33,250 nucleotides of DNA from Acidobacteriota bacterium (lineage in GTDB: Bacteria; Acidobacteriota; Terriglobia; Bryobacterales; JACQDG01), in contig JACQDG010000034.1 of assembly GCA_016201185.1 (NCBI GenBank), positions 1-33,250 of the forward strand, in the 5' to 3' direction. The notes beneath the pieces are model-generated. The model did not search any database. It saw nothing but the letters and a program-made list of their open reading frames with translations, and was not told where the DNA came from. A program made the translations under genes and the position numbers. Below are positions 19,718-29,583 of this stretch, piece after piece. Numbering within the stretch: the stretch's first letter is position 1; every line of letters starts with the position of its first letter.

Positions 19718-22369
19718 ATGATTGGCAGGACTCTGGGGCATTACCGCATCGAGTCGAAGCTCGGCGAGGGCGGCATGGGCGCGGTCTACAAGGCCCGCGA
19801 CCTGCACCTGGACCGGGCGGTGGCCATTAAAGTCCTCTCCGCCGATGTGGTGGCCAACCCGGAGCGCAAGAAGCGCTTCGTGCAGGAGGCCAAAGCGGCC
19901 TCGGCCCTGAACCACCCCAACATCATTCACATCTACGACATTGACACAGGTGACGGCGTGGATTTCATCGCCATGGAGTACGTGGCTGGTCATGCGCTGG
20001 ACCATTGGATCGGCCGCAAGGGCCTCAACCTCCGCGAGTCGCTGAAGTGCGCCGTCCAGATCGCCGACGCGCTCGCCAAGGCGCACGCCGCCGGCATTGT
20101 GCATCGCGACCTGAAGCCGGCCAACGTGATGGTGAGCGAGGAGGGCCTGGTGAAGGTGCTCGACTTCGGCCTGGCCAAGCTGATGGAGGCTCCCGAGGCG
20201 GACGAGCAAGGAGCAACCCAGACCATAAGCTCTCCCCGGACCGAGGAAGGGACCATCCTGGGGACCATCTCCTACATGTCGCCGGAGCAGGCGGAAGGCA
20301 AGAAAGTGGACGCCCGCTCCGACATCTTCTCTTTCGGCGCCGTCCTCTACGAGATGATCACCGGCCGCCGGGCGTTTCAGGGGGAGTCGAAGGTGTCCAC
20401 GCTGTCGGCGATCCTCCACAAGGAACCGAAGCCGATCGGCGAGATTGTCGAGGGAGTACCCGGGCAGCTCCAGTGGCTCGTCTCACATTGCCTGCGAAAA
20501 AGCCCCGAGCGCCGCTTCCAGGGCATGGCCGACGTGAAGGTGGCCCTGGAGGAGATGAAGGAAGAGTCGGAGTCGGGAGCCAGCGGGCTGGTGGAGTTGA
20601 AACCGCGGCGTGCTTCGCGCCGCTGGATTTGGGCGGCCGCTGCGGTCCTAGCGGTATCAGTAATTGGCGGCGCTTTCTGGCTCCGCTCCAGCAGGCCCGG
20701 CCGCGAGGCGCCGGCTCTCAGGGTCGTACCTCTTACCAGCTTCCCCGGCCGGGAAAAGGACCCGGCTCTTTCTCCCGACGGCAGGCAGGTGGCGTATTCC
20801 TGGAACGGCGAAAAGCAGGACAACTTTGACATTTATGTGAAGCTGATCGACGCCGGCCCGCCGCTCCGGCTCACGACCAACCCGGCCGAAGATTCCAGCC
20901 CCGCCTGGTCCCCGGACGGCCGCTACATTGCGTTTCTTCGCAGCGCTGCCGGGGCCAATGAGATTCTCATGGTTCCTGCCCTGGGTGGCCCGGAGAGAAA
21001 ACTGGCACCTGCGTGGGTCATGTCTGGGCTTAGCTGGTCGCCCGACGGAAAATTCCTGGCGTTCCCCGACCAAACTTCGCCGCAGGAACCGTCCGCCATC
21101 TTCTCGCTGTCCATCGAAACCGGCGAAAAGCGCCGGCTCACTTCTCCCCCCGCCCAGTCTTACGGAGATCTCATTCCCGCCTTTTCTCCCGACGGCCGGA
21201 CCTTGGCCTTCGACCGCTTCCTGAATTTCGGCAACGAAGAAATCTGGCTCGTGCCGGTTGGAAACGGGGCTCCCCAGGACCGGCCGCGGCGCCTTGCCTC
21301 CGTTCCAGGAATTAACGGTCTGGCGTGGACCCCTGACGGCGGCAGCCTTGTGTACGGCTCCTGGCAAACTGGTCTGCGGAGAATTTCGGCGTCCGGAGGC
21401 GCGCCGGCGCGTTTGACAGCGGGCGGTGAGAACGCTTCGCAACCATCTCTTGCTCAAGTGGCAGTGGGACCCGGAGGACGTCCCGCTCTCCGCCTGGCCT
21501 ATGTCCAAAGTTTGCACGACAGCAACATCTACCGGGTCGCCGCAGCGGGAGCGTCGGCGAGAAAGGGCGCACCTGAAAAATTAATCGCTTCGACCCGGCA
21601 GGAAGATGAGCCGCAAATCTCGCCGGACGGCAAGAGAATCGTATTCTCCTCCGATCGCTCAGGAAGCCTGGAGATCTGGGTGAGCGACAGCGAGGGGCGG
21701 AATCCAGTCCAACTGACCTCCTTCGGCGGCCCGCCCGCGGGCAGTCCCCGGTGGGCCCCTGACAGCCGGCGCATCGCCTTCGACTGCACCAAGGAGGGTC
21801 ACAGCGACATTTACGTCGTGAGCGCGGACGGAGGCTTGCCGCGCCGCCTGGGAACGGACAACTCCGAAAAAGCGCGCCCGAGCTGGTCGAGAGACGGGAA
21901 ATGGATCTACTTCAGCTCGAAGCGAACCGGACCCTGGCAGATTTGCAAAATGCCGGCGGAGGGCGGCCCGGCCGTGCAGTTGACCAAGAAGGGAGGCCAC
22001 GAACCGTACGAGTCGGCCGACGGTAAGTTCGTATATTACGCCATGGATACAGGGCCCGGCATCTGGCGGGTTCCGGTCGAGGGCAGCTCCGGGGCAGAAG
22101 AGGCCAAGGTCTTGGAACAGGGCAGGCTGGGGGCCTGGGCCGTGGCCGAGCAGGGCATTTATCTACTACAGGCCGGCAAGGCCGGTCCCGAGATCCAGCT
22201 TTTCAGCTTTGCCACGCGGCGCCTGGGTCAGGTGGTAACTCTTCCGAATCAAGCCGAGGTAGCAGGGGATAATACCCATTTGGCCGTTTCTCCCGGGGCA
22301 CGCTGGTTCTTGTATGTCCAGAATGACCTGGCCGGAAGCAACATCATGCTGGTGGACAATTTCCGCTGA
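19718..22369 (+). CDS. PK8: divergent Ser/Thr protein kinase with C-terminal TolB-like propeller
   Basis: 883 aa; GEGGMGAVYKARD, HRDLKPANVMV, DFGLAKL, GTISYMSPEQ; propeller repeats of the 'SPAWSPDGRYIAF' type. C-terminus (SNIMLVDNFR) differs from the VEGxK ending of PK1-PK7. Confidence 0.95.
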   Translation: MIGRTLGHYRIESKLGEGGMGAVYKARDLHLDRAVAIKVLSADVVANPERKKRFVQEAKAASALNHPNIIHIYDIDTGDGVDFIAMEYVAGHALDHWIGRKGLNLRESLKCAVQIADALAKAHAAGIVHRDLKPANVMVSEEGLVKVLDFGLAKLMEAPEADEQGATQTISSPRTEEGTILGTISYMSPEQAEGKKVDARSDIFSFGAVLYEMITGRRAFQGESKVSTLSAILHKEPKPIGEIVEGVPGQLQWLVSHCLRKSPERRFQGMADVKVALEEMKEESESGASGLVELKPRRASRRWIWAAAAVLAVSVIGGAFWLRSSRPGREAPALRVVPLTSFPGREKDPALSPDGRQVAYSWNGEKQDNFDIYVKLIDAGPPLRLTTNPAEDSSPAWSPDGRYIAFLRSAAGANEILMVPALGGPERKLAPAWVMSGLSWSPDGKFLAFPDQTSPQEPSAIFSLSIETGEKRRLTSPPAQSYGDLIPAFSPDGRTLAFDRFLNFGNEEIWLVPVGNGAPQDRPRRLASVPGINGLAWTPDGGSLVYGSWQTGLRRISASGGAPARLTAGGENASQPSLAQVAVGPGGRPALRLAYVQSLHDSNIYRVAAAGASARKGAPEKLIASTRQEDEPQISPDGKRIVFSSDRSGSLEIWVSDSEGRNPVQLTSFGGPPAGSPRWAPDSRRIAFDCTKEGHSDIYVVSADGGLPRRLGTDNSEKARPSWSRDGKWIYFSSKRTGPWQICKMPAEGGPAVQLTKKGGHEPYESADGKFVYYAMDTGPGIWRVPVEGSSGAEEAKVLEQGRLGAWAVAEQGIYLLQAGKAGPEIQLFSFATRRLGQVVTLPNQAEVAGDNTHLAVSPGARWFLYVQNDLAGSNIMLVDNFR

Positions 22370-22427
22370 AGGAATTTGCCATCCCCACAAGCCGTTTAGG
22401 CCATAATAGACTCCCTGGAGGAAACCC

Positions 22428-23570
22428 ATGACTTCTGCCGCTCCCAAACCCTCGCGCCGCCATTTTGTGCAATCCGCCTCCGCCGCGGCCGGCTGGATGA
22501 TCGTCCAGCCCCAGTCCGTCCGCGGCTCGCAGGCCAACTCGGCCGTCGCCGTGGGCGTGATCGGCGTCGGCGGGCGCGGCACTTACGATGCCGGCATTTT
22601 CGTCAACGACCCGCGGGCCCGCGTCACCGCCCTGTGTGATAAGTTCGACGACCGGCTGGATGAAGGCGCCACCAAGCTCAAGCTCGAGAAGCCGGCCCTT
22701 TTCAAGGACTACGAAAAGCTGCTGGCCACCGGCGTAGACGCGGTTCTCATAGCCACGCCACCCTTCGAGCACCCGCGCATGTTCGAGGCCGCCGTCGAGG
22801 CCCGCAAGCATATCTACTGCGAGAAGCCCATGGGCGTGGACGTGGCCGGCTGCAAGCGGGTGATGGCCGCCGCCAAGAAGGCCGACCCCACCAAGAACAT
22901 CGCCGTCGGCTTCCAGCAGCGCTACGGCCCGGTGTACCTCGAAGCTTACCGGCGAATCCAGGAGGGCCAGATCGGCGAGCTCTCCGTGGCCCGTGGCGCC
23001 TGGATCGGCGGGAATCCTTTCAAGAAGAAGCCCTACCCCGATCCCGAGGTGGAGCATCTGCGCAACTGGTTTTGCTACAAGGACTACTCTGGCGACTTCA
23101 TCGTCGAGCAGGACTGCCACAACTTCGACGTGCTGCATTGGTTCCTCGGCGGGCTCCCCCTCCGCGCCGTCGGCTGGGGCGGCACCAAAGCGCGCACGGA
23201 GTTGGAGATCCTCGATCACCTCAGCCTGACCTTCGAGTTTCCCAACGGCCTGCACGTCAACTACGAGGCTAACCAGATCTCGCCGCCCGGCTTCAGCAAC
23301 GTCGGCGAGGAATTCACGGGAACCAAGGGAACAATCGCCACCTCGCGCGCCAGAATGATTCACTACAAAGGCCCTAACGACGCCGAGACCATCCAGTCCC
23401 AGCGCGACATCACCATCGACGCGATCGAGGACTTTCTGAGCCGCATCCTGAGTGGCAAGGTGGAAAACGTTGGTGTCCGCTCGGCCGAAAGCACGCTCAT
23501 CGCCATCCTGGGTCGCACGGCGATCTACACGGGCCGGGAGGCTAGCTGGAAGGAGATCGTGAACTCGTGA
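22428..23570 (+). CDS. Gfo/Idh/MocA family oxidoreductase with Tat-type signal
   Basis: SRRHFVQSASAAAGWMIVQP Tat-like N-terminus; VGVIGVGGRGTYDAGIF nucleotide-binding motif; 'YCEKPMGVDVAGCKRVM' (EKP motif). GGAGG RBS upstream. Confidence 0.93.
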   Translation: MTSAAPKPSRRHFVQSASAAAGWMIVQPQSVRGSQANSAVAVGVIGVGGRGTYDAGIFVNDPRARVTALCDKFDDRLDEGATKLKLEKPALFKDYEKLLATGVDAVLIATPPFEHPRMFEAAVEARKHIYCEKPMGVDVAGCKRVMAAAKKADPTKNIAVGFQQRYGPVYLEAYRRIQEGQIGELSVARGAWIGGNPFKKKPYPDPEVEHLRNWFCYKDYSGDFIVEQDCHNFDVLHWFLGGLPLRAVGWGGTKARTELEILDHLSLTFEFPNGLHVNYEANQISPPGFSNVGEEFTGTKGTIATSRARMIHYKGPNDAETIQSQRDITIDAIEDFLSRILSGKVENVGVRSAESTLIAILGRTAIYTGREASWKEIVNS

Positions 23571-23581
23571 ATCTCTCGGTA

Positions 23582-23604
23582 GTGTCTGAAAACTTTTCAG
23601 ACAC
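23582..23604. promoter_or_regulatory. Perfect 23-bp palindrome (operator- or hairpin-like)
   Basis: GTGTCTGAAAA-C-TTTTCAGACAC, 11-bp arms around one central base, 46 bp upstream of the Uma2 gene. Confidence 0.5.
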
Positions 23605-23649
23605 CGCCAATCTCTCCGGCGTCCGAGTCTTGAGTTAAACTAGAGCCAA

Positions 23650-24153
23650 ATGGCTGCTCATACCCAGATTTCGCCCGAGGAATACCTGCGGACGAGCTTT
23701 GACGGCCCCGACCGCGATTACCTGGACGGGGAAATTGTGGAGAGAAACGTGGGAGAAAACCCGCATAGCAAGGCCCAGGTGAATCTTGTTCTTCTCCTGC
23801 ACGATAAAGGCAAGAAAACGCCCCTTCATGTGCGCACGGAGTTGCGCATGCAGGTTACGCCCACTCGCTTTCGCGTCGCCGACGTGGCCGTCTACTCCGG
23901 CGAGGAGCCGAAGCAAAACGTCCCCTCCTCCCCACCCCTGATCACTATCGAGATTCTCTCCCGCGACGACCGTTATTCCGACATCCTGCAAAGATTCGAA
24001 GACTACGGCACCTGGGGGGTTCGCCACATCTGGTTTGTCGATCCCTGGCTTCGCAAGATTCACGTCTACGAGGCGGGTGCTCTCCGCGAAGTCCCTGCAT
24101 TCCGCATCCCGGAATACGAGCTGGAGATTTCTCCCGCCGAGATCTTCGGCTAG
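23650..24153 (+). CDS. Uma2 family endonuclease-like protein (DUF820)
   Basis: 167 aa; 'EEYLRTSFDGPDRDYLDGEIVER', 'RVADVAVYSGEEP', 'ITIEILSRDDRYSDILQRFEDYGTWGVRHIWFVDP' are typical Uma2/PD-(D/E)XK-like motifs. Confidence 0.92.
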   Translation: MAAHTQISPEEYLRTSFDGPDRDYLDGEIVERNVGENPHSKAQVNLVLLLHDKGKKTPLHVRTELRMQVTPTRFRVADVAVYSGEEPKQNVPSSPPLITIEILSRDDRYSDILQRFEDYGTWGVRHIWFVDPWLRKIHVYEAGALREVPAFRIPEYELEISPAEIFG

Positions 24154-24159
24154 GCCCGC

Positions 24160-27100
24160 TCAAGTTTCCTCAATGAAGGCCTTGTCCGCCGGGGGCAGCT
24201 TGTCGCCCGCCCGCGCGATCCATACATAAAGGGTGGGCAGCAGAAGCACGCTGATCAGCAGGGAGGACGTCAGCCCGCCCACGATCACACGCGCGAACGG
24301 CCGCTGCGAATCCGACCCGATCCCCGTCGAGACGGCCGCCGGCAGCAGGCCCAGGGTGGCCACCAGCATGGTCATCATGATGGGCCGCAGCCGCAGCGCG
24401 GCGCCCTCGATGGCCGCGTCTTCCACGCTGTGGCCGCGCGCCCGCAATTGATTGATGTGCTCCACCATAATGACGCCGATCTCCACCGAAACGCCGAACA
24501 GGGCCAGAAATCCCAGGCCGGAGGAAACGCTGAAATGCGTGCCCGTGACATACAGGGCCAGGATGCCGCCGATGGGCGCCATGGCCACGGTCATCAGGAC
24601 CAGGAAGGACCACTTGAAGGAATCGAAGGCGGAGTAAAGAATCAAAAAGATGACCAGCATCGTGATGGGCACGATCACAGCCAGCCGCCGGTTGGCGCGC
24701 TTCTGGCTTTCGTACTCGCCGGCCCAGTCCAGCCGGTATCCTTCCGGCAGCTTGACTTCTCGCTCCACGGCCCGCATCGCCTGTTCCACCGCGCTGCCGA
24801 GGTCCCTTCCCCGCACGCTGTACTTAATGGCGATGTAGCGGGAGTTGGCTTCCCGATAAATCATCGAGGCGCCGTCTTCCACCTTGATGTTGCAAAGTTG
24901 GCCCAGCGAGACGCGCTCGCCCGACGGCGCCGGCAGCCGGGTGTTGGCGATATCCTCCACCGTGCGCCGAAACGGCTCCTGGTAGCGGACCACCAGGTCG
25001 TAGCGCCGCTCGCCCTGCAGGATCTGGCCGACCGCCTTGCCGCCCACCGCCGTCTCCACGGCGTCCTGAATGTCGCTGACGTTGATTCCAAAGCGGTCGG
25101 CTTTGGCCCGGTCCACGATCAGGTTGACGTTAGGCTGGCCGGCCACGCGAAACACGCCCAGGTCGGCGATGCCGGGAATGGCTCTCATCACGTCCACGAT
25201 CTCATCGGCTTTCTGCTCCAACTGTTTCAAGTCGCTTCCATACATCTTCACCGCCAGTTGCCCCTTCACCCCGCTGACGGCCTCCTCCATGTTGTCGGCG
25301 ATGGGCTGCGAGAAATTCCAGAGCACTCCGGGAATCTTTTCCAAGTCCTGGTCCATGGCAGCAATCAGCTCCTCCTTGGTGCGGAACTGCCTGCGCCATT
25401 GCCCGCGCGGCCTGAGATCAACGAAGTATTCGGTGTTGAAAAATCCGGTGGCGTCAGTGCCGTCATCGGGGCGCCCGACCTGGCTGACGACCTGGGTAAC
25501 CTCGGGATACCTGGCAAAGATGAGGCGCGCGCGGCGGACGATGCGCTGGCCTTCGCCGGGGCCGGTGCTCGAGGCCAGTGTGCCACGGGCCCAGATGGCC
25601 CCTTCGTCCAGGTGCGGCAGGAATTCTGAGCCCACTGCGCCGCTGTAAGCCAGGAACAGGGAGCCACCCAGGCTCAGGATCGCGGCGCCGGCCGTGAACC
25701 TGCGATGACGGACGCACCAGCCGAGTTGGCGCCGGTAAAGCCTGGTGAGAAGCGCCAGAAACGGATTGCGCCACTCATGGATTCCTTCCTTGAACAGATA
25801 GCTCGCCAGCACCGGGGCAAGCAGCATGGCGAACACCAGGCCTCCCAGCAGGGCGAAGGCCACGGTCCACGCCATGGGGCGGAACAGCCGCCCTTCCACC
25901 CGCTGCAGCGTAAAGATGGGAAGGTAGGCGGTGATAATAATCAGGCGAGCGTAAAACACCGGCCGCTGCACCTCGTGGGCCGCCATGCTGATTTTCTTTC
26001 TAAGGGAGAGCGCGGGGCCGTTGGTGCGGCTCGCGTGGCGCAGAATGTTCTCCACCATCACCACCGAGCCGTCCACCACCATGCCGAAATCCAGCGCGCC
26101 GAGCGAGAGCAGGTTGGCGGGGATGTGGCGAAGGTCCAGCAGGATCGAGGCAAACAGCAGGGAAAACGGGATGGTGAGGGCCACGATCAGCGTGCTGCGA
26201 ATGTTGCCCAGAAAGAGAAACAGGACCGCCACCACCAGCAGGATCCCTTCCGTCAGATTATGCAGCACGGTATTGGTGGTGTAATGCACCAGATCGCCCC
26301 GGTCCAGATGCGGAACGATCTTCACGCCCGGCGGCAGCAAGTGCTCGTTCAGCTCCTTCACCTTATCGTGCACTGCGTCGAGCGTGCTGTCGAACTCTGC
26401 CCCCTTACGCATCAGGACGATGCCTTCCACCGCGTCGTTGTCGTCCACCACTCGCCCGCCTTCGTGATGAACGGCCTTGCCGATCTGCCCGAGCCGGATC
26501 TTCGGCCCCTGCGTCACCACCGCCACGTCGCGAACCCGCACCGGAACGCCCCCCTGGCTCTTCAGCACCGTGGCGCCGATGTCGTCGGTGTTGGTCATCA
26601 ATCCGATCGCCCGCACATTGAAGGCCTGCTGCCCGCGCTCGATAAAGCTGCCCCCGGCGTTCATGTTGTTGGCGGCCAGGGCCTGCTCCACCTGGCCGAT
26701 GCTCAGCCCGTAGGAGATCAGCTTGTTGGGGTCCACTTTGACCTGGTATTCGCGGGTTATCCCGCCGAAGCTCGAGACATCCACTACGTTCGGCACCGAC
26801 TTGAACTGCTTTTCGAGCACCCAGTCCTGCAGCGCTTTCAACTCCATCAAGTCGTACTTGGGATTGGTGCTGACCAGGGTGTAGAAGTAGATTTGGCCGA
26901 CGGGGCTGTAATCCGGGCCGAGCTGCGGGTTCAGGTTCGGAGGGAGGTTCACGAGCGATAGCTTTTCCAGCACTTGTTGCCGGCTAAGAAGATTATCCGC
27001 TTCGTCATCGAAGATCAGCGTGACGACCGAAAGCCCGAATAACGAGACTGAGCGCAGTTGCGTAAGGTGGGCGACGCCGTTAGTCTGGGTCTCGATGGGA

Positions 27101-27300
27101 ATGGTGACCTGCTGCTCCACCTCCTCGGCGGCGTGACCCGGCCACTGCGTGATCACCTGTACCCAAGTGTTCGCCACGTCCGGATACGCCTCCACCGGCA
27201 GGGTGTGGAACGAGTACACGCCCCAGATCAGCAGTAGCGCGCCTACCGCCAGGACCAGCAGCTTTTCGCGAAGGGCAAAATCGACTAGGTAGCGGAGCAT
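24160..27300 (-). CDS. czcA: CzcA/CusA family heavy-metal efflux RND transporter
   Basis: 1046 aa; 'ALDFGMVVDGSVVMVENILRH' HME-RND signature, multiple TMs, and 'VEAYPDVANTWVQVITQWPGHAAEEVEQQVTIPIE'. Confidence 0.93.
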   Translation of the reverse strand: MLRYLVDFALREKLLVLAVGALLLIWGVYSFHTLPVEAYPDVANTWVQVITQWPGHAAEEVEQQVTIPIETQTNGVAHLTQLRSVSLFGLSVVTLIFDDEADNLLSRQQVLEKLSLVNLPPNLNPQLGPDYSPVGQIYFYTLVSTNPKYDLMELKALQDWVLEKQFKSVPNVVDVSSFGGITREYQVKVDPNKLISYGLSIGQVEQALAANNMNAGGSFIERGQQAFNVRAIGLMTNTDDIGATVLKSQGGVPVRVRDVAVVTQGPKIRLGQIGKAVHHEGGRVVDDNDAVEGIVLMRKGAEFDSTLDAVHDKVKELNEHLLPPGVKIVPHLDRGDLVHYTTNTVLHNLTEGILLVVAVLFLFLGNIRSTLIVALTIPFSLLFASILLDLRHIPANLLSLGALDFGMVVDGSVVMVENILRHASRTNGPALSLRKKISMAAHEVQRPVFYARLIIITAYLPIFTLQRVEGRLFRPMAWTVAFALLGGLVFAMLLAPVLASYLFKEGIHEWRNPFLALLTRLYRRQLGWCVRHRRFTAGAAILSLGGSLFLAYSGAVGSEFLPHLDEGAIWARGTLASSTGPGEGQRIVRRARLIFARYPEVTQVVSQVGRPDDGTDATGFFNTEYFVDLRPRGQWRRQFRTKEELIAAMDQDLEKIPGVLWNFSQPIADNMEEAVSGVKGQLAVKMYGSDLKQLEQKADEIVDVMRAIPGIADLGVFRVAGQPNVNLIVDRAKADRFGINVSDIQDAVETAVGGKAVGQILQGERRYDLVVRYQEPFRRTVEDIANTRLPAPSGERVSLGQLCNIKVEDGASMIYREANSRYIAIKYSVRGRDLGSAVEQAMRAVEREVKLPEGYRLDWAGEYESQKRANRRLAVIVPITMLVIFLILYSAFDSFKWSFLVLMTVAMAPIGGILALYVTGTHFSVSSGLGFLALFGVSVEIGVIMVEHINQLRARGHSVEDAAIEGAALRLRPIMMTMLVATLGLLPAAVSTGIGSDSQRPFARVIVGGLTSSLLISVLLLPTLYVWIARAGDKLPPADKAFIEET

Positions 27301-27305
27301 CCTGG

Positions 27306-28460
27306 TTATTTCTGCTCGACGGCGCTCGAGAGTTGCAGGGCGTTGGCCACTACCTGATCGCCGGGCTCAAGCCCGCTCGGGATCTGCTGCCAGCCGTCGC
27401 GCATCATCGGCCCCGCCTGCACTTCGGTGCGCCGGAACTTGCTTCCGCCTTCCGGACGAAACACCCAGTCCTTGTCGTGCAGCCGCAGGACCGCTGTGGC
27501 AGGGATCGCCAGGCGGGTCTGGCTGCCTTGCGAGAGGAACGTCACCGTGGCGAACATGCCCGGCCGCAGCAGCCCGGTAGCATTGTCCAGCTCCAGACGG
27601 ACCTTGGCGGTGCGGGTGGCCGGATCGAGCACACGGGAAATGTTGCTCACGCGCCCTCTTAGCGGGCGATCCGGATAGGCGTTGAGGCGTACCTCGGCGA
27701 AGTCACCCCAATGCACCTGCCCCAGATTGTTCTCGTAGACGTCGCACAACACCCAGACGTGGGAAAGGTCGGCGATCGTGAACAGATTGGGCGAATTATC
27801 CAGGGATTTAACCCCTGCCCCGGCGGCCGTGTTCTGCTCGATGATGGTTCCCGTCACCGGCGCTTTGACTTCGATGACCGGCGATAGGTGGTCCTCACTG
27901 CCGCCAAGAATACGAATCCGCTCGGCCGCTGTTTCCACATCCACCTTGGCTTTCTGCTGGGTGTCTTCGGCCTGCTCGAAATCCTTTTGCGCCGTGGCGC
28001 CGTGGGAAAACAACAACTGCGCCCGCTCGAGCGACTTGCGCGCCAGAAGTTCGTCGGCCCGGGCTTTCTGATATTCCGCGATGGCCGCGGCCAGGTCGGT
28101 GCTGTGAATCCGCAGTAGCAACTGACCCTTGGTCACGTCATCGCCCAGCCTGGCCCGGATATCGATGACCCGGCCCCCGGACAACGAATTGACCGGGACC
28201 GTCCGGCTCACATCGGGCGCCACCGCGCCGTTCACCATCAACTCATTACGCGTGTTGCGCGCCTCGACCATGACCAGTGGAAACCGTTCCGCGTGGTCCA
28301 CTTCCACCGAGTTGAAATCCGGCGCAGGCTCGATCTTGACTGCCGCCGGGTCCGAAGCCGAGGCATTGACCCTCGGCTCCCGCTGGCAACCCGCCCACAC
28401 CAAGCCGAGCAGGCAGACCGCCGGCGCCGGCCATTTCCGAAGAGGAACAAGATTCTTCAT
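27306..28460 (-). CDS. czcB: Efflux RND transporter periplasmic adaptor subunit (CzcB-like, lipoprotein)
   Basis: 384 aa; lipobox-like LVWAGC; HlyD-like barrel and hairpin ('PVNSLSGGRVIDIRARLGDDVTKGQLLLRI', 'VKAPVTGTIIEQNT'). Confidence 0.9.
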   Translation of the reverse strand: MKNLVPLRKWPAPAVCLLGLVWAGCQREPRVNASASDPAAVKIEPAPDFNSVEVDHAERFPLVMVEARNTRNELMVNGAVAPDVSRTVPVNSLSGGRVIDIRARLGDDVTKGQLLLRIHSTDLAAAIAEYQKARADELLARKSLERAQLLFSHGATAQKDFEQAEDTQQKAKVDVETAAERIRILGGSEDHLSPVIEVKAPVTGTIIEQNTAAGAGVKSLDNSPNLFTIADLSHVWVLCDVYENNLGQVHWGDFAEVRLNAYPDRPLRGRVSNISRVLDPATRTAKVRLELDNATGLLRPGMFATVTFLSQGSQTRLAIPATAVLRLHDKDWVFRPEGGSKFRRTEVQAGPMMRDGWQQIPSGLEPGDQVVANALQLSSAVEQK

Positions 28461-29551
28461 GGAGTCACCTCCCGGCCCGCGGCCAGGCTCAATTGATTGA
28501 CCGCAGCCAGGTAGCTGCCAATCAGGTTTCGATAGTTCAGCTGCACATCGCGATAGGATTTCTGCGCGTCGAGAAACTCAAGAAGCGACGCTCCGCCGTT
28601 TGTGTAAGCGAACGAGACGGTTTCCCGCACCTCGACGGCCTGCGGCAGATAGCGGTCCCGGTAAGGCCGCAGCAAGGCGCGCACGGACTCCACTGAGGCG
28701 TACGCCGAGTCGACGTCGCGGTAAATAGTGGCCAGGAGCCCTTCCCGGAGCCGCTCCCAGCGGCGGATCTCAAGAGAAGTTCTCTCCTTCTCCCCCTGGT
28801 TGCGGTCGAAGATGCGAATGGGGATGGTCAAACTGAGACCCATGGTGTTGTCAGGTCCGGTGCGCTGGTATTCCAGACCAAGGATGGCGAAGCCGTCCAC
28901 CAGCCGCCGCTCGTTCATCAGGGACAGGAGGCCGATCTTGGCGGTGCGCAAATTGACCTGGGCGTTCAGCAGGTCGCTTTCGAACTGGACGCGCTGCAGC
29001 TCCACGCGGGCCAGGTCGGCGCGCGAAATATCGCCCGCCTTGAAACGCTCGCGATTCACATCGATCACATGGTCGTAGTACTTCAGGTTTTCCGTAGCCA
29101 GTTCCAGCACCGACTTGGCCTGCAGGGCGCGGACGAAGGCGTCGCGCAGGTTAAAAGTCAATTGCCGCTCCAGATCGGCCAGATCTGTCGTGGCGATCGA
29201 AGTGGCCAGGCGCGCACTTTCCACGCGCAGGCCGCGCTTGTTCCGGCGCTCCAGTAGCTGACCGATGTCGTGGGTCAATTGCGTGTTCTGGAACGGCGTC
29301 AGAGGATTCGGATTCAGAATGTGAAACTGGTCTTCCACGATCGACAGCACTGGGTTGGGCCGCAGGCCGGCGGTGATCTCATTGGCCCGTGACTCGTCCA
29401 CAAAGATCTGCGCAGCAAGCAGATTCGGATTGTTCTTGCGAAAGCGCTCGCGTACCTCCTCCCAGCTCAAGGGCTTCTGGGCTGGACAAATGCCCGAAAA
29501 CCCTGCCGCAATGAGAAGGCAGGCCAGCGCGCGCCAGCATCGGCGACGCAT
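28457..29551 (-). CDS. czcC: TolC-family outer membrane efflux protein (CzcC-like)
   Basis: Start assigned to ATG at 29551 (MRRRCWRALACLLIAAGFSGICPAQ, signal peptide) with a GGAGGAG RBS; the longer track ORF to 29686 is not needed. 4-nt overlap with the adaptor gene. Confidence 0.88.
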   Translation of the reverse strand: MRRRCWRALACLLIAAGFSGICPAQKPLSWEEVRERFRKNNPNLLAAQIFVDESRANEITAGLRPNPVLSIVEDQFHILNPNPLTPFQNTQLTHDIGQLLERRNKRGLRVESARLATSIATTDLADLERQLTFNLRDAFVRALQAKSVLELATENLKYYDHVIDVNRERFKAGDISRADLARVELQRVQFESDLLNAQVNLRTAKIGLLSLMNERRLVDGFAILGLEYQRTGPDNTMGLSLTIPIRIFDRNQGEKERTSLEIRRWERLREGLLATIYRDVDSAYASVESVRALLRPYRDRYLPQAVEVRETVSFAYTNGGASLLEFLDAQKSYRDVQLNYRNLIGSYLAAVNQLSLAAGREVTP

Positions 29552-29583
29552 ATCTCCTCCCACTAAGTCAGATGAAAAGGCGG

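Noticed and set aside
24430-26961. Plus-strand ORFs of 399 and 418 aa across czcA
   Set aside because: Antisense shadows of a clear RND transporter gene; compositionally biased (His/Gln/Arg rich), no motifs.
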